Assembly (NCBI GenBank): GCA_021775355.1
Contig: JAJFHZ010000023.1
Span: forward strand, 1 to 64,000
Length of the DNA stretch: 64,000 bases
Direction of reading: 5' to 3'
Source of the DNA: Amylibacter sp.
GTDB lineage: Bacteria; Pseudomonadota; Alphaproteobacteria; Rhodobacterales; Rhodobacteraceae
Numbering within the stretch: the stretch's first letter is position 1; each line of letters opens with the position of its first letter. The notes beneath the pieces are model-generated. The model was not told the DNA's origin. It saw nothing but the letters and a program-made list of their open reading frames with translations, and made no database searches. Positions 1 to 8,821 of the stretch are shown here, piece by piece. The position numbers and the translations under genes were made by a program.

Positions 1-1164
1 GCGAAAAGGAGCGTCAGCCAAGCGTAACCATGCAGCGGCAATGTCTTCGGCAGTATCCGCTTGAAGTGAACCTTTGCAGGCAACAAGCTGTTCATAGATT
101 GCCTGAAAGTTTGAATATTGTGAGCCGTGAATGATGGCGGACCCAAATGCAGCGGGTTCATAAGGGGTGTGACCGCCAACGGGAACAAGCGAACCCGCAA
201 CGAATGTAATGGCTGCGGAAATGTACCAAAGCGGCATTTCACCAATCGTGTCTGCAAGGTAGATGTCGTCGGCTTCTGTCGGCAGTACATTTTGTGAACG
301 TACGGCACAGGAAAAGCGGGTTGCACCGATCAAAGCTTCGATTTCTGCGGCACGCTTTGCATGTCTGGGAACAAGGATAAGTTTTAAGTCAGGGCGAACG
401 TTTTTGGCAATTGCAAAGGCATTCAATATTATTTGGTCTTCACCTTTGTGGGTAGAGGCGGCGCATAGCGTGTTTTGTGCTGGAAAGACGTCTTTAAGCA
501 CATGCAGATCAGGATGGTCAACGGCTGTGGCTTCCTGAAATTGTTTCAGGTTTCCCAACATTTCTATTTGGTCAGGTGCGACACCCAGAGCGGCAAACCG
601 AGTAAAGGCATTTTGATCCTGTGCAAAGCAGTAATTGATGCAGCCAAAGACCTGTTTGGCGAGCTTTGGGCTTTTGTTCCATGTTGCAAAACTTTTTTCG
701 GACATACGCGCATTTACAAAGATAATCGGTATATTGGACTTTGCACATTTTACGTTACGGTTCGGGTAAACTTCATTCTCAATCGTGATCAGACAGGATG
801 GCTGCCAGTGATTTAAAAATCTGGATACAACTGAGCCGAAATCAAGCGGTGCAATATCGATGTGAATTTTTGACGAGCGCAGTGTTTTGGCTTTTTCAAA
901 AGTAATTTTATTGGAGACCGTAATCAGCAGATCATAGTTTGTGAATTTCTCGGACAGGGCGGGTAATAGAAGTTCCAGCGTATTGAACTCACCCAAACTG
1001 GCGGCGTGAAGCCAAAGCAATCGCGGATTTACGCTGTTTCCCGCGCCATACCCCAACCGGGCCGCAAACGTTTCAAAGCTGTCTTTGCCTGTAATTATGC
1101 GTTGGATGAAAACAAATGGGACTGCGAGCCAGGCCAGCGTTATAAGTAGGCGGTATTTTAGCAC
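1..1164 (-). CDS. waaA: 3-deoxy-D-manno-octulosonic acid (Kdo) transferase, 3' end cut by window edge
   Basis: Translating the minus strand from GTG at 1164 gives 388 codons with no stop before the window edge, so the last few dozen residues of a usual 420-430 aa protein are missing. An AAGGAG seven bases upstream supports the GTG start. Residues 1-25 are a hydrophobic N-terminal anchor. The motif HAASLGEF (about 53-60) carries the conserved Gly-Glu of the family; TIENEVYPN corresponds to the usual TEtElWPN, and IFVNARMSEKS, DTIGEMPLWY and GSLVPVGGHTPYEPAAFG are family hallmarks. The enzyme transfers Kdo from CMP-Kdo to the lipid A precursor at the cytoplasmic face of the inner membrane, the first step of LPS core assembly. 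It is divergent from manC. Open frames on the plus strand at 263-816 are antisense shadows of this gene. Identity is secure; the missing end is an artefact of the window. Confidence 0.93.
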   Translation of the reverse strand, partial: MLKYRLLITLAWLAVPFVFIQRIITGKDSFETFAARLGYGAGNSVNPRLLWLHAASLGEFNTLELLLPALSEKFTNYDLLITVSNKITFEKAKTLRSSKIHIDIAPLDFGSVVSRFLNHWQPSCLITIENEVYPNRNVKCAKSNIPIIFVNARMSEKSFATWNKSPKLAKQVFGCINYCFAQDQNAFTRFAALGVAPDQIEMLGNLKQFQEATAVDHPDLHVLKDVFPAQNTLCAASTHKGEDQIILNAFAIAKNVRPDLKLILVPRHAKRAAEIEALIGATRFSCAVRSQNVLPTEADDIYLADTIGEMPLWYISAAITFVAGSLVPVGGHTPYEPAAFGSAIIHGSQYSNFQAIYEQLVACKGSLQADTAEDIAAAWLRLADAPFR

Positions 1165-1227
1165 GCATCGGCTCCTTGTTCATATGGGTGTATTATAGAC
1201 GCGGGTGGGGCAGGATGTGAAGTTGGT

Positions 1228-1246
1228 AATCCTTGTTCAAAGGATT
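1228..1246. repeat. Inverted repeat AATCCTT-gttca-AAGGATT in the waaA/manC divergent gap
   Basis: Perfect 7-bp arms around a 5-nt loop, lying between two divergent genes, 64 bp upstream of the waaA start and 63 bp upstream of manC. It could be an operator for either promoter or a small hairpin; a short T-rich stretch (ttgcttttag) follows on the plus strand. No regulator can be assigned. Confidence 0.4.
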
Positions 1247-1308
1247 TTGCTTTTAGCGGCGTACAAAGCCTATTAGAGTGAATGTAAATCGGGGAAAATG
1301 GACCAAAA

Positions 1309-2724
1309 ATGATCACACCTGTTATTTTATGCGGCGGCTCCGGCACACGGCTGTGGCCATTGTCCAGAAAAAGCTATCCAAAACAGTTTTCAAAATTGAT
1401 CGGTGATCAAAGCCTGTTTCAAATGTCGGCGTCACGGGTGAGTGGTGATGACTATGCACAGCCATTGGTACTGACAAATTCGGATTTTCGGTTCATTGTG
1501 ACAGAGCAGTTGGCGGAACTGGGGATTGAACCGGGCGCTGTTTTGATTGAACCAGAGGGGCGCAATACGGCCCCTGCAATTCTGGCGGCGGCATTATATT
1601 TGTTAGCACAGGATAAGGATGCGGTGCTGTTGGTTTTACCATCCGATCATAATGTGCCGGACGCTGCGCATTTTTCCGATACGGTACAAAAAGGTTTGCC
1701 GGCAGCCCTTGCCGGCGACTTGGTGACATTTGGCATTCAACCAACACGGCCAGAAACCGGATATGGATATCTAGAGCTGGAAACACAGTCAAACGAAGGT
1801 GCTGCGGTTAAGTTGCGGCGATTTGTCGAAAAACCGGATCTGGCAACGGCACAGACCATGCTGGATGCCGGAAATTATTTATGGAACGGGGGAATATTTC
1901 TATTCACGGCGCAAGCGATTGTAGACGCGTTTCTGCAGCATAAGCCGGATTTGATGGTACCGGTAAAAGTAGCAGTGGAAGACGCCAAAACCGATTTGGG
2001 TTTTTTACGTTTGGCACCGGATCCTTGGGCTAAAGCGGAAGATATTTCAATCGATTACGCGGTTATGGAGCCGGCAGTTAACTTGGCTGCAGTGCCGTTT
2101 GATGGAAGTTGGTCAGACTTGGGTGATTGGGACAGTGTTTGGCGAGAAACTGCGGGCGATGATCATGGGCTTGTAACGTCCGGTGCCGCGATGGGCATTG
2201 ATTGTGAAAATACGTTGCTGCGTTCGGAATCCAAAGGTCAGGAAGTTGTCGGGATTGGGTTGAATGATATTGTCGCCGTTGCAATGCCCGATGCGGTACT
2301 GGTTGCGCACAAAGACCGTGCCCAAGATGTGAAACTGGCTGTGCAGGCATTGAAAGATAAACAAGTGGATCAAGCGGTACAGCACCCGCGCGACCATCGG
2401 CCATGGGGTAGCTTTGAATGCCTATTTATGGGGCAACGGTTTCAGGTGAAGCGCATTGTTGTAAAGCCGGGTGGTATTTTGAGCCTGCAAAGCCATGTGC
2501 ACCGTTCGGAACACTGGGTCGTGGTTGAGGGTACTGCCAAAGTAACAATTGGCGATGAGGTTAAACTGGTTGGGGAAAACCAGTCGGTTTATATTCCTGT
2601 GGGCGATAAGCACAGAATGGAAAACCCCGGCAAAGTGCCAATGGTGCTGATTGAGGTTCAAACGGGCAGTTATCTGGGTGAAGACGATATTGTGCGTTAC
2701 GAAGATGTATATGCACGCGATTAA
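1309..2724 (+). CDS. manC: Bifunctional mannose-1-phosphate guanylyltransferase / mannose-6-phosphate isomerase
   Basis: The 471 aa protein has the full length of the type II bifunctional family (ManC/CpsB/AlgA). The N-terminal nucleotidyltransferase (about 3-285) carries the GTP-binding signature CGGSGTRLWPLSRKSYPKQF near residues 8-27, a FVEKPD motif near 167 and NGGIFLF. The C-terminal type II PMI/cupin part (about 320-468) has RPWGSFE and the histidine-rich HVHRSEHWVVVEG segment of the metal site. It makes GDP-mannose from mannose-1-phosphate and can interconvert fructose-6-P and mannose-6-P. No phosphomannomutase (manB) is in the window. It heads a plus-strand run with two GT25 genes, and its product is the substrate of gmd at 5507. 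A GGGGA lies about 14 bases upstream of the chosen ATG; an earlier ATG at 1298 hits a stop after four codons. Confidence 0.95.
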   Translation: MITPVILCGGSGTRLWPLSRKSYPKQFSKLIGDQSLFQMSASRVSGDDYAQPLVLTNSDFRFIVTEQLAELGIEPGAVLIEPEGRNTAPAILAAALYLLAQDKDAVLLVLPSDHNVPDAAHFSDTVQKGLPAALAGDLVTFGIQPTRPETGYGYLELETQSNEGAAVKLRRFVEKPDLATAQTMLDAGNYLWNGGIFLFTAQAIVDAFLQHKPDLMVPVKVAVEDAKTDLGFLRLAPDPWAKAEDISIDYAVMEPAVNLAAVPFDGSWSDLGDWDSVWRETAGDDHGLVTSGAAMGIDCENTLLRSESKGQEVVGIGLNDIVAVAMPDAVLVAHKDRAQDVKLAVQALKDKQVDQAVQHPRDHRPWGSFECLFMGQRFQVKRIVVKPGGILSLQSHVHRSEHWVVVEGTAKVTIGDEVKLVGENQSVYIPVGDKHRMENPGKVPMVLIEVQTGSYLGEDDIVRYEDVYARD

Positions 2725-2725
2725 G

Positions 2726-3472
2726 ATGGCGGATGCAATGAGCAAATATAAAAGTTTTATCATTCACTTGCAACGCTCGACAGGGCGTAAGGCGCAGGTG
2801 CAGGATTTGATAGGTAAGTCACCATTTGAAGCTGAAATCGTTGATGCGGTGGATGGTGCTAAACTGTCAAAAGAAGATATTGATGCGTGTTTTTCTGCGC
2901 AACCTTTGTTACAGCCAGTATATCCGTTTGGTCTGAACCCGGGCGAAATCGGGTGTTTCCAAAGTCACAGACGTGCATGGCAAAAAATCGTGGATCAGGA
3001 TCTGGCGGCCGGTCTGGTTTTGGAGGATGATGTGCAAATCGACCCCGCAGTTTTCAAGCCTGCTTTGGAAGCTGCAAAAGCATGGTCGCAAGATTTCGGG
3101 TTTATTCAGTTTCAGGTGCGTGAAGTGGCACCCGACAGCCCGGAGGTGGGGCAACTTGGCAGTATCAGATTGCTGCGCCCTGTGCCGACATTGTTGCGCT
3201 GTTCCGCGCAATTGGTGAATAATGCGACAGCGAAACGGTTGTTGGAGGTGACAGCGCGTTTTGACCGGCCTGTGGATACGCTTTTGCAAATGCATTGGAT
3301 TACGGGTGTGCAGCCTGTTTGTGTTGTGCCGTCCGGCGTGACTGACCGCACGCAGGAAACGGGTGGCAGTACATTATCACTAAAGCGCCCACTGCGTGCA
3401 AAAATATTACGGGAATTGAAGCGGTTCAATTATCGTAGAAAAATCACCAGCCTTTCCAAAAGAAACAGTTAG
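2726..3472 (+). CDS. Family 25 glycosyltransferase (LPS biosynthesis)
   Basis: About 248 aa. The opening KSFIIHLQRSTGRKAQVQ, the GEIGCFQSHRRAWQKIV motif near residues 73-89 and the acidic LVLEDDV motif near 100 are the standard order of GT25 proteins, the family that includes LOS galactosyltransferases such as LgtB/LpsA. It is expected to add a sugar to the LPS core or O-chain in the cytoplasm. The ATG at 2726 is two bases past the manC stop; ATGs at 2711 and 2738 are in frame and equally possible, since none has a strong Shine-Dalgarno sequence. A second, distinct GT25 gene follows after 9 bases, so the three plus-strand genes are probably one transcript. The sugar specificity cannot be read from sequence. 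Confidence 0.85.
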   Translation: MADAMSKYKSFIIHLQRSTGRKAQVQDLIGKSPFEAEIVDAVDGAKLSKEDIDACFSAQPLLQPVYPFGLNPGEIGCFQSHRRAWQKIVDQDLAAGLVLEDDVQIDPAVFKPALEAAKAWSQDFGFIQFQVREVAPDSPEVGQLGSIRLLRPVPTLLRCSAQLVNNATAKRLLEVTARFDRPVDTLLQMHWITGVQPVCVVPSGVTDRTQETGGSTLSLKRPLRAKILRELKRFNYRRKITSLSKRNS

Positions 3473-3481
3473 GGACGGTTC

Positions 3482-4300
3482 ATGCGCGCTATAAATACAT
3501 TGGTTATAAGTGTGGCTACAGCTACATCCAGGCGCAAAATGCAACTGCATCAACTTGAACAACTGGGTTTATACGGTGAAATTATGGATGCGGTAACCCC
3601 AAATGATTTACTCGCGTCACAGCTGGATAAGTACAGGTTTTCATGGGCGCGTCCGTTAAGTAATGGCGAAATTGCCTGTGCGCTAAGCCACCGAAAAGCG
3701 TGGGAGATTGCTGCAAAATCCAATAATCCAACCTTAATTCTGGAAGATGATGTATTGCTTTCCGATGACATATCAAAGGTTTTGCAGGCCCTGATTAACG
3801 GCCCTGATCTGGGTTATATTTCTTTGGAATTCTATGATCAGAATAAGCTGTTAGGCACACCGAAGGTGCTAACGCCGACGGATTACAGCATTAGCCGATT
3901 GTTCAAGGATCGCGGTGGTGCGGCGGCTTATGTTATTTGGCCAAAAGCTGCACAGCATATCGTGAATACGCAAACAAAAAGTCTGCCGCTTGCGGATGCG
4001 GCCATCAATCTAACGATGGGCCTGAAATTTTACCAGCTTGAGCCCGCCTGCGCGGTTCAGGCCAATGTATTGGCACGTAAATATATAGAATTGCAGGACT
4101 ATGCCGTTACAAAAGCGGTTACATTCAACCCCAGACCCGATTATCCGTCCAAGCTAGTGTATTTGAAATGCAAACTGCGCCGCGCTTACGGTTCTGTTAT
4201 TCTTTTATTGAAGATTATCCAGGGCCTGGGGCGTTCATCCAATCGGCGTATCGGTCACAATGTGACACCGGAAATGATCAAGCTATACAATGATGCCTAG
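3482..4300 (+). CDS. Family 25 glycosyltransferase (second of tandem pair)
   Basis: The 272 aa protein has the GT25 landmarks NGEIACALSHRKAWEIA (about 61-77) and LILEDDV (about 86-92), the latter holding the metal-binding acidic pair. It is clearly related to the preceding gene but diverged, so this is a tandem pair rather than a recent duplicate. AGGGA lies seven bases upstream of the ATG. The stop codon TAG is inside a CTAG tetranucleotide that also holds the stop of the convergent GT10 gene, leaving no space for an intrinsic terminator. Probable role: a further LPS or capsule glycosyl transfer step; donor and acceptor unknown. Confidence 0.85.
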   Translation: MRAINTLVISVATATSRRKMQLHQLEQLGLYGEIMDAVTPNDLLASQLDKYRFSWARPLSNGEIACALSHRKAWEIAAKSNNPTLILEDDVLLSDDISKVLQALINGPDLGYISLEFYDQNKLLGTPKVLTPTDYSISRLFKDRGGAAAYVIWPKAAQHIVNTQTKSLPLADAAINLTMGLKFYQLEPACAVQANVLARKYIELQDYAVTKAVTFNPRPDYPSKLVYLKCKLRRAYGSVILLLKIIQGLGRSSNRRIGHNVTPEMIKLYNDA

Positions 4301-5388
4301 GCTTTTTGCATTTTACGTTTGGCGGCCCGCTTGTCTTTGTGCTGTTTAAGAATCTTAGCGGCAGTAAGTTCAATATTCGGATTCAAGAACAGAAGCGTTG
4401 AGCGAATAAGCGCTTCCGGGATGCTGCCACGGCAACCCGGCTCCGGCCACAAAGAACGTTCTGAGCGGATCAACCTTTTTCTGGGGTTTTGGGGCAATTC
4501 GGGTTCAAGCGATATCAATTGATGCGCGATCTGTGCGAATTTTTTCATGATGTTGAAGTCGGAAAATATAATGTCGCGAGCTTTCGAGATGTCATTTTTC
4601 CGCTTTATCCACAGGCCATCCTGAACAGCGGCCATCATTTGGTTAATCACCTGATCGGGATTATCGATGTCGATATAGGCAAAGGCTTTGGCGGGGATGT
4701 CGTCTTCTACGTTATTGCAGCCGTGGTAAAATGGGAAAGTCCAACATAAGAGCGGGTCGGACAGCTTTTCGGTCCAGGCATATTTGCCGCCACCGTTTTC
4801 CAGTGCGATGTGGTATTTATGGTCAAGAAGCGCATCTTTTTTATCATCGATAGGCTTGAAGCCATGCCCGTAAAGTTCAATATGATCGGGGATTTTTTGT
4901 ATTATAACATCAAGGAATTTCAAGCGATTTTTGTGGAAATCGGTATGGGCTTTATTACTGGTAACAATTGATATTTTATCGTTCTTCGGTGGGCACTCCA
5001 GATTTTCGAAATATGTTATGTTCAGAGGGTTTTCCTTGTCTGTAAAGTTAATGCCGACAAACGACATGGCGCTGACGGTTTCTTGCCGTTTTAGTGTTGT
5101 CAGTTCTTTGTCACTGGTTGTCAGCACGATCCCGAACTGATTTAAAAACCGTGTGCTGAAAGGGTGAATAACGTCGGGTTCACCTGCATAGAAAGCCGTT
5201 CGATTTTTAGGCAGGCGTGTTGGTATCGCGTATGATGCACGCGTGAAGGCAATGAGGACATCAATGTCATCGGGAACGGTAAGTCCGAATGAAAATTTGA
5301 CGCCATCGATTATATTCGCAAACTCTGGGACTTGTTTCAGGAAAAGAACTGTTGGAATATTGGTGAATATATGTGCGCGAATGGTCAT
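4297..5388 (-). CDS. Glycosyltransferase family 10 (fucosyltransferase-like)
   Basis: The 363 aa product contains, near residues 190-225, YHIALENGGGKYAWTEKLSD followed by PLLCWTFPFYHGC. This matches the alpha-(1,3)-fucosyltransferase signature (acceptor/donor region ending in vTEKl...PVyyG) of GT10, with the conserved Glu and Lys of TEKL retained. N-terminal residues 1-130 are diverged, as is usual for the acceptor-binding half. Directly beside it are gmd and fcl, which make GDP-L-fucose, the donor of this family, so a fucosyl transfer to LPS or another glycan is the natural reading. The basic C-terminus (AAKRKMQKA) may favour membrane association. It is convergent with the GT25 gene and divergent from gmd. 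Use of another GDP-6-deoxyhexose is the main alternative. Confidence 0.75.
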   Translation of the reverse strand: MTIRAHIFTNIPTVLFLKQVPEFANIIDGVKFSFGLTVPDDIDVLIAFTRASYAIPTRLPKNRTAFYAGEPDVIHPFSTRFLNQFGIVLTTSDKELTTLKRQETVSAMSFVGINFTDKENPLNITYFENLECPPKNDKISIVTSNKAHTDFHKNRLKFLDVIIQKIPDHIELYGHGFKPIDDKKDALLDHKYHIALENGGGKYAWTEKLSDPLLCWTFPFYHGCNNVEDDIPAKAFAYIDIDNPDQVINQMMAAVQDGLWIKRKNDISKARDIIFSDFNIMKKFAQIAHQLISLEPELPQNPRKRLIRSERSLWPEPGCRGSIPEALIRSTLLFLNPNIELTAAKILKQHKDKRAAKRKMQKA

Positions 5389-5506
5389 GGATGCGTCCGG
5401 GTTAATGTGTGCTGATCGACTTGGGTTGGTTTTATCTTAAGAGTTGTTCATATGTAAGAGAAGATGTATTGCAATTTCAAAAAGTACGGGAAAAGGCAGG
5501 TAAGTT

Positions 5507-6565
5507 ATGAACAGTAAAAAAGCCTTGATAACTGGCGTAACGGGTCAAGACGGGGCCTATCTTGCGGAATTTCTGCTGGAAAAAGGATATGAGGTTCACG
5601 GCATCAAGCGGCGGACATCATTGTTCAACACTGCCCGCATCGACCACCTTTTTGAAGGGCCGGAAGGGCGCGAGGGGCGGTTTGTTTTACATCACGGTGA
5701 TATGACGGATAGCACAAGTCTGACCCATGTATTGCAAAAGGTAAAACCCGATGAAGTATATAATCTGGCGGCACAAAGCCATGTTGCGGTGTCTTTTGAA
5801 GAGCCTGAATATACCGCCAATTCAGATGCATTAGGTGCCTTGCGCATGTTGGAAGCCATTCGCATTTTGGGGCTTGGCGAAAAGTCAAAATACTATCAGG
5901 CATCGACATCCGAATTATACGGTTTGGTACAGGAAACCCCACAAACCGAAACAACACCGTTTTATCCACGCAGCCCATATGCGGTGGCGAAACTTTATGC
6001 CTATTGGATAACAATCAATTATCGCGAAGCTTATGGGCTATATGCCTGCAACGGGATTTTGTTTAACCATGAAAGCCCCAAACGCGGTGAGACTTTTGTA
6101 ACGCGCAAAATCACGCGGGCATTGGCGCGGATCAAGCTGGGAATGCAAAACACGTTGAAGTTGGGGAATATGGATGCAAAACGCGATTGGGGCCATGCGC
6201 GCGATTATGTGGAAATGCAATGGCTGATGTTGCAACAGGACAAGCCAGAGGATTTCGTGATTGCGACAGGCGTGCAATATTCCGTGCGGGACTTTGTGCT
6301 GGCAGCTGCGGCTGCACTGGATATGACAATTACCTTTGAAGGGGAAGGGGTTAATGAAGTGGGACGTGACGCGAACGGGAATGTTGTGGTTGCGGTTGAC
6401 GAACGTTACTTCCGCCCGACAGAAGTGGAAACGCTTTTGGGTGATGCAAGCAAAGCCAAAGAAAAGTTGGGTTGGACACCGCAAACCTCTTTTGAAGAAT
6501 TGGTGGCTGAAATGGTGAAGGCCGATTTTGACGAAGCCAAACAGGATAATTTGCGTGCATTATAA
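5507..6565 (+). CDS. gmd: GDP-mannose 4,6-dehydratase
   Basis: The 352 aa protein is of normal Gmd length. It begins with the Rossmann motif [19 protein letters not shown], followed by [32 protein letters not shown] and the catalytic [15 protein letters not shown] (Tyr-x3-Lys). [20 protein letters not shown] is a further family hallmark. It converts GDP-D-mannose to GDP-4-keto-6-deoxy-D-mannose in the cytosol. An AGGTAAGTT lies directly before the ATG. Its 3' end overlaps the fcl start by 11 bases, showing tight coupling of the two steps to GDP-L-fucose. It uses the product of manC. Confidence 0.96.
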   Translation: MNSKKALITGVTGQDGAYLAEFLLEKGYEVHGIKRRTSLFNTARIDHLFEGPEGREGRFVLHHGDMTDSTSLTHVLQKVKPDEVYNLAAQSHVAVSFEEPEYTANSDALGALRMLEAIRILGLGEKSKYYQASTSELYGLVQETPQTETTPFYPRSPYAVAKLYAYWITINYREAYGLYACNGILFNHESPKRGETFVTRKITRALARIKLGMQNTLKLGNMDAKRDWGHARDYVEMQWLMLQQDKPEDFVIATGVQYSVRDFVLAAAAALDMTITFEGEGVNEVGRDANGNVVVAVDERYFRPTEVETLLGDASKAKEKLGWTPQTSFEELVAEMVKADFDEAKQDNLRAL

Positions 6566-7490
6566 CCTGAAGTCCAAGCGTGTGTTTGTGGCAGGCCATC
6601 GCGGGATGGTTGGAAGTGCGATTGTGCGCCGTCTGAAAGATGAGGGCTGTGAAGTTTTAACGGCCACGCGTAGTGAGTTGGATTTGAAAAACCAAGCTGC
6701 AGTGCAAAAATGGTTTGAAATAAATAAACCCGACGCGGTGTTTTTGGCCGCGGCAAAAGTGGGCGGTATTTTTGCCAACGATAACTTCCCGGCGGATTTT
6801 CTATATGACAATCTAATGATTGAGGCCAATATCATCAAAGCGGCGTTTGACGTGAATGTCGAAAAATTGTTGTTTTTGGGGTCGTCCTGTATCTACCCAA
6901 AGCTTGCAGACCAGCCGATCAAGGAAGCCGCCCTTTTGGAAGGCGCGTTAGAACCGACAAATGAATGGTATGCGATTGCGAAGATCGCAGGCATTAAGCT
7001 GTGCCAAGCATATCGCAAGCAACACGGTGCAGATTATATTTCCGCGATGCCGACCAATCTATATGGTACGGGCGATAATTATGATCTGCAAAGCAGCCAT
7101 GTGATGCCGGCTTTGATCCGTAAAATCGATGACGCGAAAAAAGCAGGCGATCCGACGGTGACCATGTGGGGAACGGGGACACCTTTGCGCGAATTTATGC
7201 ATGCGGATGATTGTGCGGATGCATTGGTTTTTTTAATGAAAGAATATTCGGGCCATGAACATGTGAATATTGGCAGTGGTCAGGAAACCTCGATTATGGC
7301 GCTGATGGAAATGATTTGTGCGGCATCCGGTTATGACGGTGATATAATAAAAGATTTAAGCAAACCTGACGGGACGCCGCGTAAACTTATGGACAGTACT
7401 AAGCTGCGTAAATTGGGCTGGCAGCCTGAAATAAGCTTGAAAGAGGGTTTGGCCCGAACCATTGCAGAGTTTCGGTCATTGGATCTTTAA
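6555..7490 (+). CDS. fcl: GDP-L-fucose synthase
   Basis: The 311 aa epimerase/reductase begins with [18 protein letters not shown], has [17 protein letters not shown] and the catalytic [10 protein letters not shown] (Tyr-x3-Lys), and ends with the usual [17 protein letters not shown] segment. It performs 3,5-epimerisation and 4-reduction of GDP-4-keto-6-deoxymannose, giving GDP-L-fucose. I chose the GTG at 6555 because it has AGGA eight bases upstream; an in-frame ATG at 6528 would extend the overlap with gmd to 38 bases. The stop TAA is shared, on the opposite strand, with dmdA within the tetranucleotide TTAA at 7487-7490. Confidence 0.95.
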   Translation: MHYNLKSKRVFVAGHRGMVGSAIVRRLKDEGCEVLTATRSELDLKNQAAVQKWFEINKPDAVFLAAAKVGGIFANDNFPADFLYDNLMIEANIIKAAFDVNVEKLLFLGSSCIYPKLADQPIKEAALLEGALEPTNEWYAIAKIAGIKLCQAYRKQHGADYISAMPTNLYGTGDNYDLQSSHVMPALIRKIDDAKKAGDPTVTMWGTGTPLREFMHADDCADALVFLMKEYSGHEHVNIGSGQETSIMALMEMICAASGYDGDIIKDLSKPDGTPRKLMDSTKLRKLGWQPEISLKEGLARTIAEFRSLDL

Positions 7491-8620
7491 GCAGTTGCTT
7501 TCAAGCGGGCTTCGAAATCAGATATTTTGCAGACTTCCGCCTTATGCAATCCGGATTGGGTTTCCACTTCGATCATTGAACCGGTTTGGGCGACTGAAAT
7601 ATCCAGCATGGCAAAGCCGATGTTGCTATTCAGATCAGGTGAAAATACGCCAGAGGTGACGAGGCCGACTTTTGAGATACCATCTTTACAATCTAACGGC
7701 ATGGAAACGGGCCCCATAGGGCTGCCATCGATTGTTAATCCCATCAGTTTCTTTTCGATGCCCGTATCACGTTGGCGCAACAGGGCGTCTTTGCCGATGA
7801 AATCAGCGTCACTATCTAAAGCACAGTATTTTTCCAAACCGATTTCAAGTGGCGTGTCATCATTGGTCATGTCATTGCCGTAACCCAAAAGCCCGCTTTC
7901 CAGACGCTCAATCAGGTTGGGGCAGCCTGCACGTAAGTTATAGGGTGCGCCTTTGGCGGTGATGGCGTCCCATAGCGCGAGCCCAAGGTTGCTGTCGTCC
8001 AGATAAATTTCAAAGCCACCCTGCTTTGACCAGCCCGAACGCGCAATATTCAACATGCGGCCCATGAAAGGGAAGGCTGTGAAGCGGAAGAATTTAATAG
8101 CGCGGATATCTTCGCCAAACACATCAACCAGCAGGTCTTCGGCCAACGGTCCTTGAATGGCTAGGGGGGATATGTCCGGTTCTGTTACTGTTACGTCAAG
8201 GTTAAGACCTTGGGCCAAGCCCGCTGCCCAAAGCAATAAATCACCATCGGCGATTGAGAACCAGAATTTATCGGGTGCAATGCATAATGCTACAGGGTCG
8301 TTCAACAGATGGCCATTGGCGTTTGTGATAGGTGCGTAATAACAGCGACCGGGCTGGGCATTGCGCAAGTCGCGCGCGCTGATCATGCAGGCAAGTCTGT
8401 GTGCGTCAGGTCCGGCGATTTGAACTTGCCGCTCGGCCGAAACATCCCAGATTTGTGTATATTGTTTAAGGTGTGCATAGTCTTCTTCCAGACTTTTAAA
8501 GACGGTTGGAAGTAGCATGTGATTGTAAACAGTATAATTTGAAACGCCCGCGGCCTCGACACGTGCAGTGAAAGGTGTCGCGCGCAATCTGCGGGTCGGA
8601 AATAACGTTGCATCGGCCAT
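7487..8620 (-). CDS. dmdA: Dimethylsulfoniopropionate (DMSP) demethylase
   Basis: The 377 aa GcvT-fold protein matches DmdA along its length: [19 protein letters not shown] near the N-terminus, [45 protein letters not shown], and [19 protein letters not shown], the last being the segment I consider most diagnostic. DmdA moves a methyl group from DMSP to tetrahydrofolate, giving methylmercaptopropionate and 5-methyl-THF. GGAG six bases before the ATG at 8620 supports this start over an in-frame upstream one at 8686. It is divergent from the metY-headed operon across a 201-bp gap with a strong palindrome. No DMSP lyase gene is seen. Other GcvT-family proteins are common in this window, so the call rests on the specific motifs rather than the fold. 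Confidence 0.87.
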   Translation of the reverse strand: MADATLFPTRRLRATPFTARVEAAGVSNYTVYNHMLLPTVFKSLEEDYAHLKQYTQIWDVSAERQVQIAGPDAHRLACMISARDLRNAQPGRCYYAPITNANGHLLNDPVALCIAPDKFWFSIADGDLLLWAAGLAQGLNLDVTVTEPDISPLAIQGPLAEDLLVDVFGEDIRAIKFFRFTAFPFMGRMLNIARSGWSKQGGFEIYLDDSNLGLALWDAITAKGAPYNLRAGCPNLIERLESGLLGYGNDMTNDDTPLEIGLEKYCALDSDADFIGKDALLRQRDTGIEKKLMGLTIDGSPMGPVSMPLDCKDGISKVGLVTSGVFSPDLNSNIGFAMLDISVAQTGSMIEVETQSGLHKAEVCKISDFEARLKATA

Positions 8621-8691
8621 ATTAATCTCCAAGGTTAGTGGGCTGTGTGATTCTAAAGTGCCAGCCCGTATTATGTTGTTCTGCAAATATC

Positions 8692-8710
8692 TTAATTGTC
8701 AGACAATTAA
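8692..8710. promoter_or_regulatory. Perfect palindrome TTAATTGTCAGACAATTAA, candidate GntR (FadR-type) operator
   Basis: Nine-base arms around a single central A. The core TTGTCAGACAA fits the FadR/FCD-subfamily consensus TnGTnnnACnA exactly. It sits in the gap between dmdA and metY, 72 bp from the dmdA start and 112 bp from the metY start, where a repressor could control both. A partial second copy (TTAATTGACAG, near 8758) may be a half-site. No GntR gene is in the window. Confidence 0.65.
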
Positions 8711-8821
8711 AAACATGCTAAGGACAAAGCAATGCTTTTTTGCGACATTTGGCGATTTTAATTGACAGTTCAGGCCAAGAATATGACGTTGCAACAGATA
8801 AAAATATAGGGAAAATCTGCG

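Noticed and set aside
263..816. Open frames on the plus strand over the first kilobase
   Set aside because: They lie antisense to a clear waaA frame that runs from GTG 1164 to the window edge and have no recognisable domains.
4290..4310. Intrinsic terminators at convergent junctions
   Set aside because: Stops overlap in four to six bases and no stem followed by T tract was found at these places.
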